Shown here one piece after another: positions 8,988 to 20,540 of a stretch of 64,000 bases of DNA; within the stretch, counting starts at the first letter, position 1; every line of letters starts with the position of its first letter. The notes beneath the pieces were generated by a model. The model saw only the letters and a list, made by a program, of their open reading frames with translations, made no database searches and was not told the origin of the DNA. The translations under genes and the position numbers were made by a program. The stretch spans positions 1 through 64,000 of the forward strand of contig CANPZF010000006.1 in NCBI GenBank assembly GCA_947589015.1, in the 5' to 3' direction. Origin of the DNA: an uncultured Clostridia bacterium. Its GTDB lineage: Bacteria; Bacillota; Clostridia; TANB77; CAG-508.

Positions 8988-9989
8988 TTATTTAAATGAT
9001 TCTTCAACTGCAACTGCTACTGCAACTGAAGCACCAACCATTGGATTGTTACCCATTCCAATTAGTCCCATCATCTCAACATGTGCTGGAACTGATGAAC
9101 TTCCTGCAAATTGTGCATCTGAATGCATTCTTCCCATTGTATCTGTCATACCATAAGAAGCTGGCCCAGCTGCCATATTATCTGGATGTAATGTTCTTCC
9201 TGTTCCTCCACCTGATGCTACTGAAAAATATTTTCTTCCTGCTTCTATTCTTTCCTTTTTATATGTACCTGCAACAGGATGTTGGAATCTTGTTGGATTT
9301 GTTGAATTTCCTGTAATAGAAACATCAACATCTTCCATCCACATAATAGCAACACCTTCTCTAACATCATTTGCTCCATAGCATTTAACCTTAGATCTTT
9401 CTCCTTCTGAATATGCTATTTCTTCTACTACTTTTACCTTTCCAGTAAAGTAATCAAAATCTGTTTTTACATATGTAAATCCATTAATTCTTGATATAAC
9501 TTGTGCAGCATCTTTTCCAAGTCCATTTAAGATTACTCTTAATGGTTCTTTTCTTACTTTATTTGCAGATTTGGCAATACCTATTGCCCCTTCTGCTGCT
9601 GCAAAACTTTCATGTCCTGCTAAAAATGCAAAACATTTCGTATCTTCTGATAATAACATAGAAGCTAAATTTCCATGTCCTAATCCTACTTTTCTATCAT
9701 CTGCAACAGAACCTGGTATACAAAAAGCTTGTAATCCTTCTCCTATTGCTTTTGCTGCATCTGCTGCTTTAGTACATCCTTTTTTTACTGCTATTGCAGC
9801 TCCTAAAGTATATGCCCATGCTGCATTCTCAAAGCAAATTGGTTGTACTCCCTTTACTATTTCATAAGGATTAAATCCTTTGTCTGTACATATTTTTAAT
9901 GCATCTTCAAAATCTTTTATACCATATTTTTCCATAACTGGTTTAATTTGATCTATTCTTCTTTCATAACTTTCAAATGTTACTGCCAT
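8988..9989 (-). CDS. GGGtGRT protein
   Basis: 333 residues, recognised by the namesake motif SGGGTGRTLHPDNMAAGPASYGMTD near residue 258 and by strong similarity along its length to this clostridial family of unknown biochemistry (FESYERRIDQIKPVMEKYGI at the start). It lies downstream of the Fe-S scaffold-like gene at 10123-10815, the usual pairing, so a shared Fe-S or redox role is likely but unproven. G+C and codon use are richer than in neighbours, consistent with high expression. RBS AGGAGG. Confidence 0.88.
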   Translation of the reverse strand: MAVTFESYERRIDQIKPVMEKYGIKDFEDALKICTDKGFNPYEIVKGVQPICFENAAWAYTLGAAIAVKKGCTKAADAAKAIGEGLQAFCIPGSVADDRKVGLGHGNLASMLLSEDTKCFAFLAGHESFAAAEGAIGIAKSANKVRKEPLRVILNGLGKDAAQVISRINGFTYVKTDFDYFTGKVKVVEEIAYSEGERSKVKCYGANDVREGVAIMWMEDVDVSITGNSTNPTRFQHPVAGTYKKERIEAGRKYFSVASGGGTGRTLHPDNMAAGPASYGMTDTMGRMHSDAQFAGSSSVPAHVEMMGLIGMGNNPMVGASVAVAVAVEESFK

Positions 9990-10088
9990 TTTTTACCTCC
10001 TACTTACTAAAATACATATTTTTAGTAATTTTCTATTTTTATTAATATATTTAACTTATCATTTATATACTTCTTTCAGATTTGTCTT

Positions 10089-10127
10089 AATAGTTGCCAA
10101 AAAAGAGCGTCCCTAATGGCAACTATT
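10089..10127 (-). terminator. Hairpin overlapping stop codon; AGCGTCCC repeat family
   Basis: Perfect 11-bp arms AATAGTTGCCA/TGGCAACTATT. The loop carries GAGCGTCCC, a motif shared with the large palindrome at 20541-20624. It spans the stop of the upstream gene and probably terminates or attenuates transcription into the GGGtGRT gene. Confidence 0.6.
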
Positions 10128-10815
10128 CTTTTCTTGGATCTATTTTCTTAACTGCTTCATCAAATCTACCATATGTACCAGAAGCTTTTTCTATAGCTTC
10201 CATTGCTTCCATTCCTTTTTTGATATTTTCCATCATTTTTCCTAAATGAACATATTTATAACCAATTATTTGATCGTCTTTGTCTAGTCCTAATTCTACT
10301 ATATATCCTTCTGTTAAGTTTAAATATCTTGGTCCCTTTAGCTTACTTGAATATATTGTTCCTACTTGTGATGTATGTCCTTTTCCTAAGTCTTCAAGTC
10401 CAGCTCCTACTGGAAGTCCTCCTTCTGAAAATGCGGTTTGTGTTCTACCATATACTATTTGTAAAAATAATTCTCTCATAGCAGTATTTATAGCATCACA
10501 AACTAGGTCTGTGTTTAATGCTTCTAATATAGTTTTTCCTGTTAATATTTCTCCTGCCATAGCTGCTGAATGTGTCATTCCTGAACATCCTATTGTTTCA
10601 ACTAATGCTTCTTGAATAATTCCATCTTTTACATTTAATGTTAATTTGCATGCTCCTTGTTGTGGTGCACACCATCCTATTCCATGTGTTAAACCAGAAA
10701 TATCTTTTATTTCCTTTGCTTTTACCCATTTTCCTTCTTCTGGAATTGGTGCTGGTCCATGGTCTACCCCTTTTGCTACACTACACATTTCTTCTAATTC
10801 TTTTGAATAAATCAT
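10123..10815 (-). CDS. Iron-sulfur cluster scaffold-like (NifU-type/TSCPD) protein
   Basis: 230 residues. Cys-containing motifs include HGIGWCAPQQGACKL and ETIGCSGMTHSAAMAGEILTGKT, the latter close to the Cys-Gly-Cys region of NifU/IscU-like scaffolds, and there is a C-terminal helical tail. In Clostridia this gene is regularly paired with the GGGtGRT gene, as here. Its exact role (cluster assembly or an Fe-S binding partner) is inferred. Confidence 0.75.
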   Translation of the reverse strand: MIYSKELEEMCSVAKGVDHGPAPIPEEGKWVKAKEIKDISGLTHGIGWCAPQQGACKLTLNVKDGIIQEALVETIGCSGMTHSAAMAGEILTGKTILEALNTDLVCDAINTAMRELFLQIVYGRTQTAFSEGGLPVGAGLEDLGKGHTSQVGTIYSSKLKGPRYLNLTEGYIVELGLDKDDQIIGYKYVHLGKMMENIKKGMEAMEAIEKASGTYGRFDEAVKKIDPRKE

Positions 10816-10903
10816 TTTTAATTGCTCCTTTCATTTCTTCATTTTTTAGTATTTTATTTATTATATTTTTATCTTAAAAGTTAATATTCTAAATAAAATT
10901 CTC

Positions 10904-11624
10904 TTATTTTTTATAATTTTTTTGCTCTTCTTCTTCTGATAATAATATTTGATTCTTTACTTTTCTTTGCATTATTCTTTCAGGTTGTTTATTCTTTTTA
11001 TCTTCTGCTTCTGTTTCTGTTTCATAAAGTTCATAATCTTGGGTATCATAGTCTATTATATTTTTTATATCATTTATATAAATCCCTGATACATATTCTT
11101 CTCTTCTTATTAAACTTTTAGAACCACTTAAGTATTTTTTTAAAATTTCTTTGCCTCTTTTATTTAATTGTTCTAATCCAATTCCTAAATAATTATATCT
11201 CCAAATAATGTGCCTTTCATAATTAGAAATATCACTATTTTTTAAATCTTCATAACTATATTCAACTTTAAATCTTAGGTTTTGTATTGATATTGTTATA
11301 TTGCTCCATATTGCATCTGCTTCATTCTTTTTAAATTCTTCTCTTAATCCGCTTGATTTTTTCAAATAAAATTTCTACTAATTTCATATATTCATTTTCA
11401 TCTAAATTAAATTTAGCTGGTATTTCATATACATTTACAGGATTTTTTCTAAATATTCCTTTTGGAATATAGTAAAAAAATAATTCTCCGGTTTGTTTTC
11501 CATCTTCTTCATCTTGTACTGAACTATATAAATATAAATTTTCCCATTTTTCTGGAATCATATAGAATAATTTTCTTTGAATATCTTCATATATTTCTTT
11601 TATTTTTTTTGTATGCTTTAACAT
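10904..11624 (-). CDS. YezG-like (DUF600) immunity-family protein, split at a CGGA site
   Basis: Frame 1 (from 11624) encodes the YezG N-terminus (IPEKWENLYLYSSV, GELFFYYIPKG, YEIPAKFNLDENEYMKLVEILFEKIK). It then meets CGG in frame at codon 92. Shifting +1 at CGGA gives IK-G-LREEFKKNEADAIWSNITI and continues through the family's VEYSYEDLKNSDISNYERHIIWRYNYLG, for 239 residues. The family is about 155 residues; the extra 80 are an acidic/basic tail. YezG proteins are immunity partners of LXG-type toxins, but no toxin lies nearby. It starts 5 nt after gpmI in the glycolytic operon. If CGGA is not read as Gly, this is a pseudogene. Confidence 0.75.
11348..11351 (-). other. In-frame CGGA read-as-Gly site (YezG-like)
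   Basis: AAG-CGGA-TTA: the CGG is codon 92 of the zero frame. Skipping its C, or reading CGGA as one Gly, joins the two halves of the YezG domain. Confidence 0.75.
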
Positions 11625-11629
11625 ATCTT

Positions 11630-13171
11630 TTATTCCTTATCTAACAAACTTTCTCCTGTCATTTCCTCTGGTTTGTCTAAATTCATTAAATCAAGCATAG
11701 TTGGGGCTAAATCTGCTAGTTTTCCACCTGATTTTAATTTTAAGTTTTTATTATTAGTTATTAATATAAGTGGTACTGGATTTGTTGTGTGTGCTGTGTG
11801 TGGTTCCCCTGTTTTATAATCTATCATTTGTTCTGCATTTCCATGATCTGCTGTTATTAATAAATTTCCTTTCTTTTTTTCTACTGCTTCTACTACTTTT
11901 CCCACACATTCATCTACGGCTTCTACTGCTTTTATAGCTGCTTCTAAACTTCCTGTGTGTCCTACCATATCTGTATTTGCATAATTTAGTATTATATTAT
12001 CATATTTATCTTCTTCTATTGCTTTTAATACTTTTTCTGTAACTTCATATGCACTCATTTCTGGTTTTAAATCATATGTTTCTACCTTTGGTGATGGTAC
12101 TAATATTCTATCTTCACCTTCAAATAGTTTCTCTTCTCCTCCATTAAAGAAAAATGTTACATGCGCATATTTTTCTGTTTCAGCAATTCTAAGTTGGGTA
12201 TATCCTAATTTACTTATATATTCACCAAAAGTGTTGTGTAAAGTTTCTTTTTTAAATGCTATGTTTACATTTGGCATTGTTTCATCATAGTTTGTAAAAC
12301 ATACATAATATAAATTTAATCCTTTTTCAGTTTCAAATCCATCAAAATCTGGATCTACTAATGCTCTTGTTATTTCTCTTGCTCTATCTGGTCTAAAGTT
12401 AAAAAATATTACTGAATCATTTTTTCCTATTGTTGCAATAGGTTCTTCTCCATTACATATTAATGTAGGTTCTACAAATTCATCAAATACTTCTTTTTGA
12501 TAAGAGTCTTCAATTGCTTTTATGCTACTTCCTGCTTTATTTCCTTCTCCTTTTACAATAGCATCATAACATTTTTTAACTCTTTCCCACCTTTTATCTC
12601 TATCCATGCTGTAAAATCTTCCAGAAATACTTGCAATTTTTCCTACTTCTTTTTCCTTCATTTTTTCTTCTAATTTCATTAAATAAGATTCAGCAGATGC
12701 TGGTGGTGTGTCTCTTCCATCTAGAAAACAATGTACATATACATTTTCAAAATCTCTTCTTTTTGCCATTTCTAATAATCCATACAAATGTCTTATATGG
12801 CTATGAACTCCACCATCTGAAACTAGACCTAAAATGTGTAATTTTGAATTATTTTTTTTACAGTTATCTATTGCAGAAATAAATTCTGGATTTGTAAAAA
12901 AGTCTCCATCTTCTATTGATTTCGTAATTCTTGTTAATTCTTGATATACTATTCTTCCTGCTCCTATATTAGTGTGTCCAACTTCTGAATTTCCCATTTG
13001 TCCTTCTGGTAGTCCTACTTTTAGTCCACTTGTATATATTTCTGTACTTGGATATTTTTTCATTAGCTTACTAATATTAGGCGTTTTGGCAAGTTTTATT
13101 GCATTTCCATCTTTATTAGGATTATTTCCAAATCCGTCTAATATCATTAGCATTGTTAAATTATTTTTCAT
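11630..13171 (-). CDS. gpmI: 2,3-bisphosphoglycerate-independent phosphoglycerate mutase
   Basis: 513 residues, the normal length of the Mn-dependent i[11 protein letters not shown] opens the metal site, and [14 protein letters not shown] holds the catalytic Ser. [20 protein letters not shown] and [12 protein letters not shown] are substrate-binding blocks, and NTDMVGHTG with ADHGNAEQM provides the other metal ligands. It interconverts 3- and 2-phosphoglycerate. It follows tpiA by about 50 nt in the glycolytic cluster. Confidence 0.97.
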   Translation of the reverse strand: MKNNLTMLMILDGFGNNPNKDGNAIKLAKTPNISKLMKKYPSTEIYTSGLKVGLPEGQMGNSEVGHTNIGAGRIVYQELTRITKSIEDGDFFTNPEFISAIDNCKKNNSKLHILGLVSDGGVHSHIRHLYGLLEMAKRRDFENVYVHCFLDGRDTPPASAESYLMKLEEKMKEKEVGKIASISGRFYSMDRDKRWERVKKCYDAIVKGEGNKAGSSIKAIEDSYQKEVFDEFVEPTLICNGEEPIATIGKNDSVIFFNFRPDRAREITRALVDPDFDGFETEKGLNLYYVCFTNYDETMPNVNIAFKKETLHNTFGEYISKLGYTQLRIAETEKYAHVTFFFNGGEEKLFEGEDRILVPSPKVETYDLKPEMSAYEVTEKVLKAIEEDKYDNIILNYANTDMVGHTGSLEAAIKAVEAVDECVGKVVEAVEKKKGNLLITADHGNAEQMIDYKTGEPHTAHTTNPVPLILITNNKNLKLKSGGKLADLAPTMLDLMNLDKPEEMTGESLLDKE

Positions 13172-13223
13172 CTTCTACCATCCTTTTCTTAATAAGATTA
13201 TTAGAGATAAAAATAGTTATAAA

Positions 13224-13973
13224 TTATTTGTAATTTACTATTTTTGCAAATTCTTCTGGTTCTAAACTTGCTCCTCCTACTAATCCTCCATCTATATCTG
13301 ACATTTCAAATAATTCTTTGGCATTTTTTGACTTTACACTTCCGCCATATTGTATTATAACTCTATTTGCTACATTTTGTCCATAGATTTCTTGAATTTT
13401 GTTACGTATAGCTTTTATTGATTCATTTGCATCTTCGCTTGTTGCGGTTTTGCCTGTTCCTATTGCCCATATAGGCTCATATGCAATAATAGTATTTTTT
13501 ACTTGTTCTTCTGTTAATCCCTCTAATGCTAACTTTGTTTGGGTCGTTATAACTTCTATTGCTTTTCCTTTTTCTCTTTGCTCCAATGTTTCTCCAACAC
13601 ATACAATTGGTTTTAATCCATTTGCAAATGCTGCTTTTATCTTTTTATTTACTGTTTCATCTGTTTCATTAAAATATTGCCTTCTCTCTGAATGTCCAAT
13701 AATTACATATTCTACATTTACTGCTTTTAACATTTGTGCTGATACTTCTCCTGTATATGCTCCTTTTTCCTCAAAATGCATATTTTGTGCTCCAATTTTT
13801 ATGTTTGTATTTTGTGCCGTAAGTAAACTATAAAATAAGTCTGTATATGGTACACATAACACAACTTCATTTTCTGTATCTTTTACTAATGGTGTTAATT
13901 TTTCTATAAATTCTATTGCTTCATTTGGAAGTTTATTCATTTTCCAATTTCCCGCTATTACTTTTTTTCTCAT
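13224..13973 (-). CDS. tpiA: Triosephosphate isomerase
   Basis: 249 residues, full length. NWKMNK carries the catalytic Lys, [12 protein letters not shown] the catalytic His, and [15 protein letters not shown] the catalytic Glu and loop 6; YGGSVKS and GGLVGGASL are the phosphate-binding loops. It interconverts DHAP and G3P. It begins 15 nt downstream of the DUF2207 gene, which interrupts the usual pgk-tpiA adjacency. RBS AAGGAGG. Confidence 0.98.
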   Translation of the reverse strand: MRKKVIAGNWKMNKLPNEAIEFIEKLTPLVKDTENEVVLCVPYTDLFYSLLTAQNTNIKIGAQNMHFEEKGAYTGEVSAQMLKAVNVEYVIIGHSERRQYFNETDETVNKKIKAAFANGLKPIVCVGETLEQREKGKAIEVITTQTKLALEGLTEEQVKNTIIAYEPIWAIGTGKTATSEDANESIKAIRNKIQEIYGQNVANRVIIQYGGSVKSKNAKELFEMSDIDGGLVGGASLEPEEFAKIVNYK

Positions 13974-13988
13974 AAAAATTCCTCCTTA

Positions 13989-16001
13989 TCATCTGCCTCC
14001 CATTCCGGCCACCGGCCTCCTCCGGCCTCCACCACCTCCTGAGAAGCCTCCACCTCCTCCAGATCCGCCTGAACTAGAGTGTGCTATAATTTGTGCTCTT
14101 GAAGTGTTATATGCTCTAGATACTCCATGTCCTAAGTCTGAAATAGAACAATGATATGAAATCCTTGAATTATGTGTAGGGTTTACAGCAAAATATATTA
14201 CTGGATAATTTTCTCTCATATTATTATCATCCCACTTTTCTGTTACAAATACTTCTGGATATTTTGCTTTCATTTGCTCGATAGCCTTATCTGCTATGCC
14301 AAATGCTGTTGCATAAATTAAATATTTTTCCCAAACAGCTAAACTTAAAACATCTTTTTCATCTAGCAATGAATACTCTTTCATATAATTTGATAAACCT
14401 ACCCATTTTGCTTTTTCTTCTTTTCCTTCTTTGGTTAATACAGCAATATTACTTGCTAATTTTTCTTGTAATTTCCAATAGCACATACTAGCAATTAAAA
14501 TAGGTGCTACTATTATTATTAATTCTACTCCTGCATTTAATAAAATTGTTCCTCCACTGCATATTAATCTATTAGCTATTATTGGTATATGTTCAACCAA
14601 AAATAATATAATCAAAAATAGTGATATATATCCAAACCAAAATATTTTTGTTTTTGCATTTAAACAACTTGCATATAACTTTTCTTCTGATTTATTTATT
14701 AAATTCAAATTGTATAAACTATTTCTTGCAGCATTTACAAAATTATTAATTATATTACTATATTTTTGATACTTTTTATTTGCATAATCATTTAATTTAG
14801 TTATTTCAAATTCTTCCTGATTTGTTGATAATTCTTTTAACATTTTATAAATTTCTGCTTCATCTTTGCTTAAGTCATTTCCTTCTGAATTTATTTTTAT
14901 ATATACTTTTTCGTTATCATCAACTCTTAATGTTATTTTTCTTTTATAACATAAGTCTAATATTGTCGCAGAAACTGCATCAGATTGTACTTTTCCAGTA
15001 TCCAATTTTTTCTTATCAAATTTATATAAATACGTAGCTTCTGCTGGTGTTGCAGTATTTTCTCTAGGAATATCTCTAAAATATTTTATTTGTACTTCAT
15101 TATTCCCTTGTTTATTTATTTTTAATAGTTTTACAATTTTTACTATTATTCTAATAATAAATGCTACATATATTATTATTAAAAATACCAAGAAATATCG
15201 TGCATCTTGTGCATTCCTATTGGCTATATCTGACCATACACCTTCTTCTAGTAAGATACTTTCTAAATATTTATATTGTCTAATTTTGTTATAAGCTACT
15301 TCAAACATCTTATCTTTTGTAACTACTCTTATTTCAAACATTGCTCCTGCACTTAAATTGTCCATTTCAAAAGCTACTTGTGAATTGTTTATTTTTTCTA
15401 TTTTTCCATTTAATTGTCCATGTCCCCATATCAATAAATTGTCCAAATTAGATACTGATTCAGGTAATGTCAACTTTCCTGTGACTTTTTTTGCTGATAT
15501 GCTATTTTGTCCTTGGGCTAAAAATTGCCAATATATTTCTTGACAATCTTTATAGTCTGCTACCACATCTTCTACAACATATGATATTTGAAATTTTCTA
15601 TTTCCAAATGAACTATCCATTCCTACTCCAAAAGCAATTTCAAATGTTTTGGAATCTATTTGTAATGCATAATACTGTCCTACCGGTAAATGATACATTT
15701 CTTCATATATATTTTCTAATTTTTTTCCAGTTTGCAAATCTACAATTTCTACATTAGTTATATTGCCAAATTTATTTGAATCTAAATTAAAATTTCTTAC
15801 TAGTGTATTAGTATTTAAAACATTTATATCCCATGTTTCTACCACTTTCATATTTCCATAGCTGTCCACATTAACTTGATAATCTATATGTTCTAAATAT
15901 TGTCCTTTCATATCACTATCAAAAGCCATTCCCAACATAAATAATACTGATATTAATGCCATTATTAGAATAACTATTATTTTATTTCTTATTTTTTTCA
16001 C
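13989..16001 (-). CDS. DUF2207-family membrane protein with Gly-rich tail and three CGGN sites
   Basis: About 670 residues: an N-terminal signal/anchor helix (8-27), an external beta-domain (DUF2207-like: YLEHIDYQVNVDSYGNMKVVETWDI), membrane helices near 270-290 and two near 470-520, and a C-terminal tail SSSGGSGGGGGFSGGGGG. Read as triplets the end is RRRPVAGMGGR. Read with CGGA, CGGT, CGGA as single glycines it becomes an unbroken Gly run ending MGGR at the same stop, as is normal for the family's tail. It lies between pgk and tpiA in the glycolytic cluster. Function unknown. Confidence 0.82.
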   Translation of the reverse strand: MKKIRNKIIVILIMALISVLFMLGMAFDSDMKGQYLEHIDYQVNVDSYGNMKVVETWDINVLNTNTLVRNFNLDSNKFGNITNVEIVDLQTGKKLENIYEEMYHLPVGQYYALQIDSKTFEIAFGVGMDSSFGNRKFQISYVVEDVVADYKDCQEIYWQFLAQGQNSISAKKVTGKLTLPESVSNLDNLLIWGHGQLNGKIEKINNSQVAFEMDNLSAGAMFEIRVVTKDKMFEVAYNKIRQYKYLESILLEEGVWSDIANRNAQDARYFLVFLIIIYVAFIIRIIVKIVKLLKINKQGNNEVQIKYFRDIPRENTATPAEATYLYKFDKKKLDTGKVQSDAVSATILDLCYKRKITLRVDDNEKVYIKINSEGNDLSKDEAEIYKMLKELSTNQEEFEITKLNDYANKKYQKYSNIINNFVNAARNSLYNLNLINKSEEKLYASCLNAKTKIFWFGYISLFLIILFLVEHIPIIANRLICSGGTILLNAGVELIIIVAPILIASMCYWKLQEKLASNIAVLTKEGKEEKAKWVGLSNYMKEYSLLDEKDVLSLAVWEKYLIYATAFGIADKAIEQMKAKYPEVFVTEKWDDNNMRENYPVIYFAVNPTHNSRISYHCSISDLGHGVSRAYNTSRAQIIAHSSSGGSGGGGGFSGGGGGRRRPVAGMGGR
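14004..14024 (-). other. Three consecutive in-frame CGGN sites (DUF2207 tail)
   Basis: CGGA (14021-14024), CGGT (14011-14014) and CGGA (14004-14007). Each CGG is in the frame created by a +1 shift at the previous one, and after three shifts the original frame and stop return. Glycine decoding gives a pure Gly tail. Triplet decoding also stays open, so this is supporting rather than decisive evidence. Confidence 0.6.
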
Positions 16002-16095
16002 TTTTAATTTTATTCCTTTCTAAGGCACAAATCTGGTTGGAATTGTAATTATTTTTCAACCTTTTCCTTTTTATTTTCACTCTAAAAACTTTTAA

Positions 16096-17280
16096 TTATT
16101 TATCTAACAAACATTCTATTCCTGGTAATTTTTTTCCTTCTAAAAATTCTAAAGATGCTCCTCCTCCTGTAGATATATGAGTCATTTTATCTTCTAATCC
16201 TGCTTTTTTTATTGCTGCTGCTGAATCTCCTCCTCCAATAATTGTTATTGCATCCATTTCAGATAATACTTTTGCTATTGAATTTGTTCCATTAGCAAAT
16301 TGTGCAAATTCAGATAAACCAACAGGTCCATTCCATACTATTGTTTTTGCTTTTCTTATTTCTTCTGAGAACATTTTTATTGTCTCTTCTCCAATGTCAA
16401 ATCCTTCCCAATCTTTTGGAATTTCTGTACATTTTACAGTTTTACTTTCAGTATCTTCTTTAAATTCTTTTCCAATTTTAGTATCTACTGGAAGCATTAA
16501 TTTTACATTTTTCTCTTCTGCTTTTTTCATTAAATCTCTTGCTAAATCTAATTTATCCAATTCACAAATTGAATTTCCTACTTCATATCCTTGTGACTTA
16601 AAGAAAGTATATGCCATACCTCCTCCAATTATTAAAGTATCTACTTTTTCTAATAGACTATCTATAACTCCTATTTTATCAGATACTTTTGCTCCTCCTA
16701 AAATTGCTACGAATGGTCTTTCTGGATTTTCTAGAGCTCCACCTAAAAATTTTAATTCTTTTTCAATTAAAAATCCTGATACTGCTGGTAAATATGCTGC
16801 TATACCAGTAGTTGAAGCATGTGCTCTATGTGCTGATCCAAATGCATCATTTACATATATTTCTGCCATTGATGCCAATTTTTTTGAGAATTCTGGGTCA
16901 TTATCAGTTTCTTCTTTATGAAATCTTACATTTTCTAGTAATAATATTTCCCCTTCTTTTAAATTCTTCGCTTTTTCCATTGCATCTTCGCCTATAACAT
17001 CTTTTGCCATTATTACTTCTTTTCCTAATAATTTTGATAGTTCTTTTGCTACTGGTTGCAATGAATATTCTTGTTTAAATTCTCCTTTTGGTCTTCCTAA
17101 ATGTGATGCTAAAATTATTTTGCAGTTTTGCTCTAATAGATATTTTATTGTAGGAATAGCTGCTACAATTCTAGTATTATCTGTAATATTTCTGTTTTCA
17201 TCCATTGGCACATTAAAATCACACCTAACAAATACTCTCTTTCCTTTTAATTCAATATCTTTTACTGTTTTCTTACTCAT
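16096..17280 (-). CDS. pgk: Phosphoglycerate kinase
   Basis: 394 residues, full length. [14 protein letters not shown] and SHLGRPKG bind 3-phosphoglycerate in the N-domain; [23 protein letters not shown] and [13 protein letters not shown] form the C-domain nucleotide site. It makes ATP from 1,3-bisphosphoglycerate. Located between gap and the DUF2207 gene on the same strand; RBS AGGAGG. Confidence 0.98.
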   Translation of the reverse strand: MSKKTVKDIELKGKRVFVRCDFNVPMDENRNITDNTRIVAAIPTIKYLLEQNCKIILASHLGRPKGEFKQEYSLQPVAKELSKLLGKEVIMAKDVIGEDAMEKAKNLKEGEILLLENVRFHKEETDNDPEFSKKLASMAEIYVNDAFGSAHRAHASTTGIAAYLPAVSGFLIEKELKFLGGALENPERPFVAILGGAKVSDKIGVIDSLLEKVDTLIIGGGMAYTFFKSQGYEVGNSICELDKLDLARDLMKKAEEKNVKLMLPVDTKIGKEFKEDTESKTVKCTEIPKDWEGFDIGEETIKMFSEEIRKAKTIVWNGPVGLSEFAQFANGTNSIAKVLSEMDAITIIGGGDSAAAIKKAGLEDKMTHISTGGGASLEFLEGKKLPGIECLLDK

Positions 17281-17354
17281 TTTTATTCCTCCTCTTTATT
17301 TTTATTATTAATATTATTTACTTTTTTTCATTTTGTAATACAATTCTATATCAA

Positions 17355-17381
17355 AAGAGAATACTTTTCAAGTATTCTCTT
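17355..17381 (-). terminator. Terminator after gap
   Basis: 12-bp stem AAGAGAATACTT/AAGTATTCTCTT with a 3-nt loop, followed on the minus strand by TTTTGA, between gap and pgk. Partial read-through would let gap be expressed more than the downstream genes. Confidence 0.8.
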
Positions 17382-17413
17382 AATTATTTACATTTAATTT
17401 TAAATATTTAATT

Positions 17414-18442
<1,029 letters not shown>

Positions 18443-18527
18443 CTATGTATTTTATTTTACCCATGTTCTCTAGGCAATATTATTCTATATCAAAAAACTT
18501 TACTTTGCAATATAATTGTTTTAAAAA

Positions 18528-20486
18528 TTATAAAATTTTCTCTAATGCAATTATAAACATTGCATGTGACCATCCCAATCCTATTGCCCAATTTGGTTTT
18601 AGCATTTCATTATCTACTTGCTCTCCTAAAAATCCATGTTTTCCAGCAGTTCTAACAACAAAATCAAAGCACTCTTTTGCCTTTTTCTTTTCTCCTGACT
18701 CTAAATAATATAAAGTCATCCATAAATTTGCTATTGGCCAAGGATTTGCATTTCTATAGTTATCTTGCTCAAATCTTTGATATCCACCTGTATATGTTCT
18801 TAAATTTAAGTTAATCATCTCAACTGTATTTTGCATTTTCTTTTCCTTTGGCTTAAATAAATTAAACGGTGTAACTGCACCTAAAATACTAATATCCATT
18901 TTTTTGTCTTGTGAATTTCTTACATATGATTTTCTTTGTTCATCATACATATTTTCTTCTATATATTTTTTTATTCCTAATTGTATAGCCTTTATTTCCC
19001 TTTCATTTTTCTGTATTTTTTCTTCCTTAAGTCTGTTGTTTTCAAAATCTGAAACATTTTTTCCTAATACTTTATATATATTTATTATACATTCAAAAGC
19101 TGCATATATACTTGCTAATGAATATAAGTGTATTCCTTCACACATTTCCCATAAATCATAGCTAATATGATATCTATGACCTTCTTTCTTATATTTATTT
19201 TCTATTTCTTCTTGTACTATATCTCTTTTGTTTTCATCTTTTCCATTAATATTCAACCAGTCTTGAATATATTTCTTTAAAAAGTCTATTGCTTTTTCAC
19301 ACATATGTAAATTATCTTTTAAAAATTTTTCTGATTTTATTTTTTTATAATGTTCATAAATTCCATATACTACACTTGCAGTTTCATCTACTTGATATCC
19401 CCAACATGGAGCTAAATTTCCATCTGTAAAAAATCTTTGTTCCCACATTCCGTTTTTACTTTGAGTTTTTTTACAGAATATCTTATAAAATTTTTCTGTC
19501 TCCTTATCCATTTTCAAAATATCTAAAGCTTTTGTAATAAAAACTGCATCTCTAGGCCAACAATATGCATATCTTCCACACTGAGTAAAATTCTCATCTA
19601 TTTCTGGTGCAGCTATTATCCCTCCTGTTTCACTGTTTGTTAAAAGTGGAAATAATAAAATACTTCTTTTATAAATATCATAAATTTTTTCTTCATAAGC
19701 ATTTTTTGGTTCTTTATAATTTAACCCATTATGATCTTTTACATATTTTCTCCAATAAGATTTTGTTTTTACATATTCTTTATTTAAATCTATTTTCGTA
19801 ATTCTTTCTATTTCATCTTCTATTTCAGATATATTTTGATTTTCGCCAATTACTATGCACATATCCAAAACTTTTTTCTCTAATGGTTTTATCGTGCCTA
19901 AACTATAGCAAATACTAGAATCATTTGACATTCCTATATAATCTTTATCGTAAATTTCACCTCGTTTAATTGTTTCTTTACTTCCATTAATTTGATGTCT
20001 AGATATTTTTTGTCCTTTAGCAAATGTTGAAAATGTAAAATCATGTGCATATTGTATCATACCAGAATCAATCACTTTGCATCCAACATAATTATTTAAA
20101 TCTGATAGCAATTCAGAATGTATATAAAAGTCTACATCTAAATCTATTTTCGCATCATTCATAAATATATATCTTTTTACCAAAACATTTTCTTTGATTA
20201 AAACAAAGTCTATTTGTACAACTTTTAAGTTAAAATAGGTATTAGTTATTTCTGTATTTAACACATTTGTGTCTGTATCATAATATTGTCTATACACATT
20301 ATTAATGTCATCATGTAAATAAATTAAATCTGAATTATTTATTTTTACACCTGTGTGAAAGTAATTAATATACTGTCTATTATCCTTACTAGGAAAATAG
20401 GCTCTTAATAATTCTCCTTTTGATGTGTACGTTACTAACATTTGTTTATTTCCAATAATTGCTTCATTTAAATATTTATTTTCCAT
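18528..20486 (-). CDS. Glycoside hydrolase family 15 (glucoamylase-like) protein
   Basis: 652 residues, no signal peptide, so probably cytoplasmic. The N-terminal half is a beta-sandwich region. The (alpha/alpha)6 catalytic part shows FTQCGRYAYCWPRDAVFITKALDIL near 325 (typical GH15 RDA motif), WEQRFFTDGNLAPCWGYQVDETASVVYGIY, CEGIHLYSLAS, and a C-terminal GEQVDNEMLKPNWAIGLGWSHAMFI with the second acid. It likely hydrolyses alpha-linked glucans or trehalose-type sugars, feeding the nearby glycolysis genes; the substrate is not certain. Confidence 0.85.
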   Translation of the reverse strand: MENKYLNEAIIGNKQMLVTYTSKGELLRAYFPSKDNRQYINYFHTGVKINNSDLIYLHDDINNVYRQYYDTDTNVLNTEITNTYFNLKVVQIDFVLIKENVLVKRYIFMNDAKIDLDVDFYIHSELLSDLNNYVGCKVIDSGMIQYAHDFTFSTFAKGQKISRHQINGSKETIKRGEIYDKDYIGMSNDSSICYSLGTIKPLEKKVLDMCIVIGENQNISEIEDEIERITKIDLNKEYVKTKSYWRKYVKDHNGLNYKEPKNAYEEKIYDIYKRSILLFPLLTNSETGGIIAAPEIDENFTQCGRYAYCWPRDAVFITKALDILKMDKETEKFYKIFCKKTQSKNGMWEQRFFTDGNLAPCWGYQVDETASVVYGIYEHYKKIKSEKFLKDNLHMCEKAIDFLKKYIQDWLNINGKDENKRDIVQEEIENKYKKEGHRYHISYDLWEMCEGIHLYSLASIYAAFECIINIYKVLGKNVSDFENNRLKEEKIQKNEREIKAIQLGIKKYIEENMYDEQRKSYVRNSQDKKMDISILGAVTPFNLFKPKEKKMQNTVEMINLNLRTYTGGYQRFEQDNYRNANPWPIANLWMTLYYLESGEKKKAKECFDFVVRTAGKHGFLGEQVDNEMLKPNWAIGLGWSHAMFIIALEKIL

Positions 20487-20540
20487 TTTCTTTCTCCTTA
20501 ATTTAATAAAATTGCTAAAAGGACGCTCTTGTCAAATGGG

